From assembly GCF_003403015.1 (NCBI RefSeq), contig NZ_QURL01000002.1:620001-684000 (forward strand): a DNA stretch of 64,000 bases, given 5' to 3'. Position 1 is the stretch's first letter. Each line of letters opens with the position of its first letter. The translations under genes and the position numbers were made by a program. A model generated the notes under the pieces. The model was not told the DNA's origin, made no database searches, and saw only the letters and a list, made by a program, of their open reading frames with translations. Of the stretch, positions 57,708-64,000 are shown piece by piece. The DNA comes from Fulvimarina endophytica. Its GTDB lineage: Bacteria; Pseudomonadota; Alphaproteobacteria; Rhizobiales; Rhizobiaceae.

Positions 57708-59552
57708 TTAGGTCTTCACCTTCACATAGCTGCCGGGCGCGTCCTCGATCGGCTTGATCTTACCGCCGCCCGGCTTGCGGGCCTTGACCATCTCCTCGCC
57801 GTTCTTCTCGGCGATCCATTCGGCCCAGTGCGGCCACCAGGAGCCCTTGTGCTCCTCGGCCTTCTGCAGCCAGTCCTCGTAGCTGCCGCCGTCTTCCGGG
57901 TCGGCTCCCGTCCAGTACTGATACTTGCCGCGCGAGGGATGGTTGACGACGCCGGCGATATGGCCCGAGCCCGAAACCACGAAGGTCACGTCGCCGCCGA
58001 AGCACTTGGATCCGCGATAGACGCTCTTGGCCGGCGCGATATGATCTTCCTTGGTGGCGAGATTGTAGATCGGGATATCCACCTTGGAGAGGTCGATCGG
58101 CGTCTTTCCGATCACCATGTCCCCGCCCGACAGGTTGTTCTCGAGATAGCAGTTGCGAAGATAGAAGAGGTGGTTCGCCTTGGGCATCCGCGTCGCATCG
58201 GCGTTCCAGAACAACAGGTCGAAGGGCATCGGATCCTTGCCCTTCAGATAGTTGTTCACGAAATAGGGCCAGATGAGATCGGCCGAGCGCAGCATGTTGA
58301 AGGCCTGCGCCATCTGCGAGCCGTCGAGATATCCCTTCGCGTCCATGGTGGCTTCCAGGGTCTTCAGCTGGTCCTCGTCGACGAAGACGAGAAGGTCGCC
58401 CGCATGGGTGAAGTCGACCTGCGTCGTCAGGAGCGTCGCCGTCTGCGGACGGGTATCGCCCCGCGCCTTCAGATAGGAGAGGCCCGCGGTCAGCAGCGTG
58501 CCGCCGACGCAGTAGCCGATCACGTTGAACTCCTTGGCCCCGCTCGCCTTCTCGGCGGTGTCGAGCCCGAAGACGATGCCCTCCTCGATATAGTCCTGCC
58601 AGGTCTTCTCGGCATGGCGCTCGTCCGGGTTGACCCAGGATATGAGGAAGACCGTGTGCCCCTGTTCGACCAGCCATTCGATGAAGCTCTTCTCGGGCTT
58701 CAGGTCGAGGATGTAGTATTTGTTGATCCAGGGCGGGGTGATGAGGATCGGCCGCTTGAAGACGGTCTCGGTCTTCGGGGCGTATTGGAGGATCTGGCAG
58801 ATCTCGTTCTGCGCGATCACCTTGCCTTCGGTGAGGGCGATGTCCTTGCCGATGGCGAACGCGTCGTAATCGGCCTGGCGGATCCTCAGATTGCCCTTGC
58901 CGGCCGCCATGTCCTCGGCGAACATCTTCATGCCCTTGACGAGGTTCTGGCCGTTGGACTGGATCGTCTCCCGGTAGATCTCCGGGTTGGTCATGATGAA
59001 ATTGGTCGGCGACAGGGCGTTGGAGACCTGCCGCATGTAGAAGGCGGCCTTGTGCCGGGTGTGTTCGTCGAGACCGTTGGCCTCCTCCACCAGTTCGTCG
59101 GCCCAGCGGCTGGTCATCAGATAGACTTGCTTCAGGAAATCGAAGAAGAAGTTCTGGTTCCAGTCCTCGTCCGAAAAGCGCTTGTCGCCCTTGGCAGGAG
59201 AGACGTGTTCCGCGTTCGCCGTGTCGCCGGCCATGCGGCGGATGGAATTGTTCCATACAGACATGTAGCCCGCGAAGAGACGCGTCTGAGCTTCCATCGC
59301 GCGGGCCGGATCCGTCATCCAGTATTCGCCGACCTTGGAGAGGGTCTCGACGACCTCGACCATGGAAACCGGGCCCGTCTCGACGACCTGGCCCTTCTCG
59401 CGTGGCTCGATCCAGGCGCTCGCCGCCTTGCCGATCTGCTCGAACATGCGGGCCATGTTCATGGCGAAGGCTTCGGGGTCCTTCACCGCATATTCGCTGG
59501 AGAACGGTATGGGTTCGCTGATCGCTCGCGGCCCGTCGTTCCTGTCAGCCAT
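57708..59552 (-). CDS. phaC: Class I polyhydroxyalkanoate synthase
   Basis: Predicted 614-residue enzyme that polymerises (R)-3-hydroxyacyl-CoA into storage polyester granules. The alpha/beta-hydrolase triad is complete: C348 in the lipase-like box GYCVGG, D503 (KEDHIAP) and H531 (GSGHIAG). The single-subunit length marks class I. A strong ribosome site (GGAGG) precedes the ATG. No phaA/phaB or phasin gene is adjacent. It is divergent from a small lipoprotein gene, with 156 bases in between. Confidence 0.96.
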   Translation of the reverse strand: MADRNDGPRAISEPIPFSSEYAVKDPEAFAMNMARMFEQIGKAASAWIEPREKGQVVETGPVSMVEVVETLSKVGEYWMTDPARAMEAQTRLFAGYMSVWNNSIRRMAGDTANAEHVSPAKGDKRFSDEDWNQNFFFDFLKQVYLMTSRWADELVEEANGLDEHTRHKAAFYMRQVSNALSPTNFIMTNPEIYRETIQSNGQNLVKGMKMFAEDMAAGKGNLRIRQADYDAFAIGKDIALTEGKVIAQNEICQILQYAPKTETVFKRPILITPPWINKYYILDLKPEKSFIEWLVEQGHTVFLISWVNPDERHAEKTWQDYIEEGIVFGLDTAEKASGAKEFNVIGYCVGGTLLTAGLSYLKARGDTRPQTATLLTTQVDFTHAGDLLVFVDEDQLKTLEATMDAKGYLDGSQMAQAFNMLRSADLIWPYFVNNYLKGKDPMPFDLLFWNADATRMPKANHLFYLRNCYLENNLSGGDMVIGKTPIDLSKVDIPIYNLATKEDHIAPAKSVYRGSKCFGGDVTFVVSGSGHIAGVVNHPSRGKYQYWTGADPEDGGSYEDWLQKAEEHKGSWWPHWAEWIAEKNGEEMVKARKPGGGKIKPIEDAPGSYVKVKT

Positions 59553-59708
59553 CGGTTTCCTCCCTGTCGCCGGATCCGGCGTGCGTCTTGCCCGGTGTTC
59601 GCGGCCGCCGGTTCTGGTGCCAGACTGGCGCGAACGGTTTTCGACGTTTTGTAAATCGTAATCTACTAGAGTATGACACGCGAGACGATTTCAAACAGGT
59701 CCCTCGTC

Positions 59709-60164
59709 ATGTCTTTATCGATCGCCTCGCGCATTGCCGGTCTTCTCGTCGCCTCCCTCGGGCTGGCGGGTTGCCAGGGCCTGTTTCCCGGCGAGGAGGA
59801 TTCCTCCATCGGCGCGGCGCGTCTGAGCCAGGCAGGCCGTGTGGCCTCGACCCAGCGACTGGGCGAAGACGGCTATCCGCTGCTCGGCGCCTATCCCTCG
59901 GCGGCCGCCCCGCAGCTTTCCAACGAAGCTGTGAGCCAGACGAAGGCGACCTTCACCGGCATCGCCCAGAGCCGCGCGGCGGCAGGTGCCTCGGTTTCGA
60001 GCAATGCGGGAACGATCGCCCAGCTTCAGAACGCGCGAGCGCGTCAGGCGGCCGTCGCCGAGCAGACGGCCAGCCAGCCCGCAGCCTCCGGGACGACGGG
60101 GCGCGGGCCTCGACCGCAAGACGTCCTGCGCCAGATCGAAGCCTCCGAAACCCAGACCAACTGA
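59709..60164 (+). CDS. Small lipoprotein of unknown function
   Basis: Predicted 151-residue exported protein. The signal peptide MSLSIASRIAGLLVASLGLA ends in lipobox LAGC. The mature part is rich in Ala, Ser, Gln and Thr with the segment AARLSQAGRVASTQRLGEDG that may be structured. An ATG 36 bases earlier is possible. I do not recognise the family. It lies 69 bases before the aminotransferase gene. Confidence 0.75.
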   Translation: MSLSIASRIAGLLVASLGLAGCQGLFPGEEDSSIGAARLSQAGRVASTQRLGEDGYPLLGAYPSAAAPQLSNEAVSQTKATFTGIAQSRAAAGASVSSNAGTIAQLQNARARQAAVAEQTASQPAASGTTGRGPRPQDVLRQIEASETQTN

Positions 60165-60233
60165 TCGCGCTTCGGTCTTTATGGAATTCCTCAGTTAATC
60201 GCGGACCCTTCGGTGCCGCAGGATGTTGAAGCC

Positions 60234-61451
60234 ATGGAAGACTACTACAAGATCCGCCGCCTTCCCCCTTACGTGTTCGAAGAGGTCAACCGGCTGAAGG
60301 CGGCCGCGCGGGCCAAGGGCGCCGATATCATCGACCTGGGCATGGGCAATCCCGATCTGCCGACGCCGTCCTTCATCGTCGACAAGCTGTGCGAGGTCGC
60401 CCGCGATCCGCGCGCTCACCGCTATTCGGCCTCGCGCGGCATCAATGGTCTGCGCAAGGCCCAGGCGGCGTTCTACGAGCGGCGTTTCGGCGTGAAGCTC
60501 GATCCGAACCGGCAGGTGGTCGCGACGCTCGGCTCGAAGGAAGGCTTCGCCAATATGGCGCAGGCGATCACGGCGCCGGGCGACGTGATCCTCTGCCCCA
60601 ATCCGACCTATCCGATCCACGCCTTCGGCTTCATCATGTCGGGCGGCACGATCCGCGCGCTTCCGGCCAAGCCCGACGAGGATTTCCTGCGGGCGATGGA
60701 GCGGGCGATCGTCCACTCGATCCCCAAGCCGATCGCCGTCATCCTCAACTTCCCCGGAAATCCGACGGCCTACACGGCGACGCGCGAGTTCTACAAGGAC
60801 GTCGTCGATTTCGCCAAGAAGCACGAGATCATCGTCATCTCCGATCTCGCCTATTCGGAGATCTATTTCGACGACGTGCCGCCTCCCTCGGTTCTCGAAG
60901 TGGAAGGCGCGATGGATGTGGCGGTGGAGTTCACCTCCATGTCGAAGAGCTATTCCATGCCGGGCTGGCGCATCGGCTTCGCGGTCGGAAACGAGCGTAT
61001 CTGCGCCGCGCTCGGCCGCGTGAAGTCCTATCTCGACTATGGCGCCTTCACGCCCGTGCAGGTGGCCGCGGCAACGGCCATCAACCAGGGCGACAAGGCG
61101 GTGTCGGAGATCCGTCAGGTCTACAAGAAGCGCCGCGACGTGCTCGTCGATGCCTTCGGGCGGGCCGGATGGACCGTGCCGCCTCCCTCGTCCACCATGT
61201 TCGCCTGGGTGCCGCTGCCCGACGCCTACAAGGAGATGGGGTCGCTGGAGTTCTCGAAACTCCTCGTGGAGCAGGCCGACGTCGCCGTCGCGCCGGGCAT
61301 CGGCTTCGGCGAATATGGCGACGACCATGTGCGCATCGCCCTGGTCGAGAACGAGCATCGCATCCGGCAGGCGGCGCGGAACATCAAGCGCTTCCTTGCA
61401 ACGGGTGAGGAAGATGGGCAAAAGGTCGTTCCCATGCGGGCACGCGCCTGA
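60234..61451 (+). CDS. Pyridoxal-phosphate aminotransferase (class I, alanine/LL-DAP aminotransferase-like)
   Basis: Predicted 405-residue enzyme. PLP is bound by K238 (SMSKSYSMPGWRIG); NPTYP, FPGNPTAY and SDLAYSEI are the usual class I motifs. The start MEDYYKIRRLPPYVF is typical of a Rhizobiales group placed next to homoserine dehydrogenase, suggesting a role in aspartate-family or alanine metabolism; the exact substrate is not shown. A GTG 21 bases earlier is an alternative. hom follows after 142 bases. Confidence 0.93.
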   Translation: MEDYYKIRRLPPYVFEEVNRLKAAARAKGADIIDLGMGNPDLPTPSFIVDKLCEVARDPRAHRYSASRGINGLRKAQAAFYERRFGVKLDPNRQVVATLGSKEGFANMAQAITAPGDVILCPNPTYPIHAFGFIMSGGTIRALPAKPDEDFLRAMERAIVHSIPKPIAVILNFPGNPTAYTATREFYKDVVDFAKKHEIIVISDLAYSEIYFDDVPPPSVLEVEGAMDVAVEFTSMSKSYSMPGWRIGFAVGNERICAALGRVKSYLDYGAFTPVQVAAATAINQGDKAVSEIRQVYKKRRDVLVDAFGRAGWTVPPPSSTMFAWVPLPDAYKEMGSLEFSKLLVEQADVAVAPGIGFGEYGDDHVRIALVENEHRIRQAARNIKRFLATGEEDGQKVVPMRARA

Positions 61452-61593
61452 CGAGACGGGCGGGGATCATCCACCGGGAGGCTCCCCGTCCTGCATTTCG
61501 GCCGTACCCGCGATCCGGACAATCGCCACCGGAAGGACCTCGGCTTTGGCCGTGAGCTTTCCGGAAGCCTCTTCGAAGTGCGACTGAACAGCC

Positions 61594-62898
61594 ATGACCA
61601 AACCCTTGCGGATCGGCATTGCCGGTCTTGGAACCGTCGGCGCGAGCCTTGCCCGCCTTCTTCAGACCAAAGCCGATACGATCGTTCATCGTGCCGGTCG
61701 CCCGATCGAGCTCGTCGCCGTCTCGGCGCGCGACCGCACGAAGGACCGGGGCTTCGATGCGAGCTCTCTCGCCTTCTTCGAGGACGCGGTGCGCCTTGCC
61801 GGGGAAGCGGAGATCGACGGCTTCGTCGAACTGATCGGCGGGTCGGACGGGGTTGCGCTCGAGAGCGTCAGGGCGGCGTTGTCGCGAGGCATTCCGGTCG
61901 TCACCGCCAACAAGGCGCTGCTTGCCCATCACGGCGTCGAACTCGCGCGCCTCGCAGCCGAGAACGGCACCGAACTTCTCTATGAGGCGGCGGTCGCCGG
62001 CGGCATCCCGATCATCAAGACCATGCGCGAGAGCCTGTCCGGCAACGAGGTCTCGCGGGTCTACGGCATTCTCAACGGCACTTGCAACTACATGCTGACC
62101 CGGATGGAGCGCGAGGGACTGTCCTTCGACGTCTGCCTGAAGGATGCGCAGGACCTCGGCTATGCCGAGGCCGATCCCACCTTCGACATCGGCGGCTTCG
62201 ATGCCGCGCACAAGCTCGCGATCCTTACCTCTCTCGCCTTCGGCACCGAGATCGACTCCGGTTCGATCTATGTGGAGGGGATCGAGAAGGTCACAGCCGA
62301 GGACATCGCCGCCGCCGCCGATCTCGGCTACTCGATCAAGCTTCTCGCGGTCGCCCAGAGGACCGATACCGGCATCGAGCAGCGCGTCCATCCGGCGCTG
62401 ATCCCGGCCGCCGAGGCGATGGCGCAGGTGTCCGGCGTCACCAATGCGGTCGCCGTCGATACCGATCTCCTCGGCTCGATCATGCTGGCCGGACCGGGGG
62501 CCGGAGGCGATGCGACGGCCTCGGCCGTTCTCTCCGACATCATGGATCTCGCCACCGGCGTCGTTCCTCCGACGCTCGGCATTCCGGTCGACAAGCTCCA
62601 GCCCTACCGGCGCGCGCGCATGCGTGCCCATGAGGGCGGGTACTACATCCGCATGTCCGTCCACGATCAGGTCGGCGCATTCGCCGCGATCGCGGCGCGC
62701 ATGGCGGAGAACCAGATCTCGCTCGAATCGATCGTCCAGCGTCAGCGCGCCGGCAAGGGCGACAAGGCGACCGCAATGGTCATTCTCGTCACCCACGAAA
62801 CCATGGAGAACTCCGTGCGCGAGGCGCTTCGGGCGATCTCAGATGACGGCCATCTGGCAGGCGAGCCCCAGATGCTGCGGATCGAGCGTCTGGACTGA
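61594..62898 (+). CDS. hom: Homoserine dehydrogenase
   Basis: Predicted 434-residue enzyme that reduces aspartate semialdehyde to homoserine, leading to threonine, methionine and isoleucine. The dinucleotide fold begins GIAGLGTVGASL; the catalytic domain has YEAAVAGGIPII and NGTCNYMLT. A C-terminal ACT domain (about 350-430) probably allows feedback control by threonine. A bidirectional terminator follows. Confidence 0.96.
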   Translation: MTKPLRIGIAGLGTVGASLARLLQTKADTIVHRAGRPIELVAVSARDRTKDRGFDASSLAFFEDAVRLAGEAEIDGFVELIGGSDGVALESVRAALSRGIPVVTANKALLAHHGVELARLAAENGTELLYEAAVAGGIPIIKTMRESLSGNEVSRVYGILNGTCNYMLTRMEREGLSFDVCLKDAQDLGYAEADPTFDIGGFDAAHKLAILTSLAFGTEIDSGSIYVEGIEKVTAEDIAAAADLGYSIKLLAVAQRTDTGIEQRVHPALIPAAEAMAQVSGVTNAVAVDTDLLGSIMLAGPGAGGDATASAVLSDIMDLATGVVPPTLGIPVDKLQPYRRARMRAHEGGYYIRMSVHDQVGAFAAIAARMAENQISLESIVQRQRAGKGDKATAMVILVTHETMENSVREALRAISDDGHLAGEPQMLRIERLD

Positions 62899-62951
62899 TC
62901 CCTCGCACACACGCGCCGGGAGGGGCGGCTCGATCTCGGGCGGACATGAAA

Positions 62952-62985
62952 AAAGGCCGGGGCTCCGCGAGGAGCCCCGGCCTTT
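62952..62985. terminator. Bidirectional terminator between hom and katG
   Basis: AAAGGCCGGGGCTCC pairs perfectly with GGAGCCCCGGCCTTT around a 4-base loop (15-bp stem). An A run lies on the left and TCTCTTTT on the right, so it can end both convergent transcripts. Confidence 0.85.
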
Positions 62986-63019
62986 CTCTTTTGTCTTCCG
63001 GTTTGGGAAAGAGATCCGC

Positions 63020-64000
63020 TCAGGCGGCCTTTTTCAGCGAGGGGATGGTGTCGTAGCGGTCGAGCATCATCACCTTGTTCCAGGCGGCGACGAAGTCCTT
63101 GACGAGGCGTTCGTGGCCGTCGGACGCGCCGTAGACTTCGGCGATCTGGCGCAGCTGGGCGTTCGAGCCGAAGATCAGGTCGCAGCGGGTCGCCGTGAAC
63201 TTCACCTCGTCCGACTTGAAGTCGTTGAGCGTGAAGGACATGCCGTCCGCATCCGCCTTCTTCCAGGTGTAGTCCGGCGAGGTCAGGTTGACGAAGAAGT
63301 CGTTCGTCAGGACCCCCGGACGATCCGTGAAGACGCCGTGCTTCGAGCCGTCCCAGTTCGTGTCGAGGACGCGCAGCCCGCCGACGAGGGCCGTCCATTC
63401 GGGCGCCGTCAGCGAAAGCAGCATCGCCCGGTCGAGGAAGAGCTGCTCGGGCGGCACGTTGTAGACGATGTCCTCGCGGTGATAGTTACGGAAGCCGTCC
63501 GAGACCGGCTCCAGCCACTCGAAGAACTCGACATTCGTCAGTTCCTGCGTCGTGTCCATGCGGCCCGGGGTGAACGGGACCTTCACGTCGACGCCGGCAT
63601 CCTTCGCGGCCTTCTCGACGGCCGCGCAGCCGGCGAGAACGACGATGTCGGCAAGCGAGATCCTCTTGCCGCCCGACTGGGCGGCGTTGAACTCGTCGGC
63701 GATCAGGCGCAGCGCCGTCAGAACCTTGTCGGTGCGCTCGGGATCGTTGACCTGCCAGCTGTTCTGCGGCTCGAGCGCGATGCGGCCGCCGTTCGCCCCG
63801 CCGCGCTTGTCGGAATCGCGATAGGTGGAGGCCGAGCTCCAGGCCACGAAGACGAGATCGGAGACCGTGAGGCCGCCATCGAGGATCTTCGCCTTCAGCT
63901 GCCCGATGTCGGCATCGTTCACCACCTCGTGGTCGAGGTCGGGGATCGGATCCTGCCAGTCGAGGTCCTCGGCCGGAACCTCGGGCCCGAGATAGCGGAC
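63020..64000 (-). CDS. katG: Catalase-peroxidase KatG, C-terminal part (5' end outside window)
   Basis: The frame stays open to the right edge, so 326 codons of the C-terminal part are present. Reading in from the edge, the segment [13 protein letters not shown] is the KatG linker between the two peroxidase-like domains. [21 protein letters not shown] and [13 protein letters not shown] belong to the second, non-haem-binding domain that supports the active N-terminal domain. KatG removes hydrogen peroxide by both catalase and peroxidase reactions. The haem-binding half is outside the window. Confidence 0.95.
   Translation of the reverse strand, partial: VRYLGPEVPAEDLDWQDPIPDLDHEVVNDADIGQLKAKILDGGLTVSDLVFVAWSSASTYRDSDKRGGANGGRIALEPQNSWQVNDPERTDKVLTALRLIADEFNAAQSGGKRISLADIVVLAGCAAVEKAAKDAGVDVKVPFTPGRMDTTQELTNVEFFEWLEPVSDGFRNYHREDIVYNVPPEQLFLDRAMLLSLTAPEWTALVGGLRVLDTNWDGSKHGVFTDRPGVLTNDFFVNLTSPDYTWKKADADGMSFTLNDFKSDEVKFTATRCDLIFGSNAQLRQIAEVYGASDGHERLVKDFVAAWNKVMMLDRYDTIPSLKKAA

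Overview
The window reads as a chromosomal segment of a high-GC alphaproteobacterium of the order Hyphomicrobiales (Rhizobiales). Evidence is the gene content (CcrM GANTC methylase, ActS/ActR, MmcB, class I PhaC) and several gene orders I recall as conserved in that order: degP - two-component system - glnE; lgt - SAM methyltransferase - pgeF - M24-fold protein - prs; and a moxR cluster divergent from DUF1285 - CoA pyrophosphatase - cca. A family such as Aurantimonadaceae is possible but is only a guess. Coding density is high, many genes overlap by a few bases, and I found no rRNA, tRNA, insertion sequence, prophage or CRISPR array.

Layout. 1-9.6 kb: end of a cation efflux protein, a flavoprotein, periplasmic protease DegP, a two-component system that runs into glnE, and a divergent Nudix protein. 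10-19 kb: aldose epimerase-like protein, moaA, a DUF971 protein, a HAD phosphatase, ccrM, mutY, an O-antigen-ligase-like membrane protein coupled to a DUF721/DciA-type gene, and a DsbA-like lipoprotein. 19-28 kb: a divergent pyruvate phosphate dikinase, a DASS-type transporter with TrkA-C domains, a DUF892 ferritin-like protein, the redox sensor pair ActS/ActR, mmcB and a CueR-type regulator. 28-40 kb: L,D-transpeptidase, infA, maf, prs, a proline/alanine/serine-rich lipoprotein, a metal-ligand-less M24 protein, pgeF, a MidA-type methyltransferase, lgt, ubiK, a YbjN protein, proC, a CsaA-like tRNA-binding protein and a MarR regulator. 40-57 kb: two separate MoxR/DUF58/von Willebrand A operons on the minus strand, with DUF1285 - CoA pyrophosphatase - cca and an isolated flgE on the plus strand between them. 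57-64 kb: PHA synthase, a small lipoprotein, an aminotransferase, homoserine dehydrogenase and the 3' part of katG.

How the genes fit together. DegP, the two-component system, the DsbA-like lipoprotein, the L,D-transpeptidase, Lgt and both MoxR/Bat operons all concern the cell envelope. ActS/ActR, CueR, DUF892 and KatG concern redox, metal and general stress. Most other genes are housekeeping. I found no clearly foreign island. The most interesting points are the two neighbouring MoxR-VWA operons with a mix of intact and degenerate MIDAS motifs, a 67-bp imperfect palindromic repeat found at two convergent gene ends, three tandem 36-bp repeats upstream of actS, a chain of overlapping hairpins between degP and its downstream response regulator, and the M24 protein lacking the usual metal ligands.
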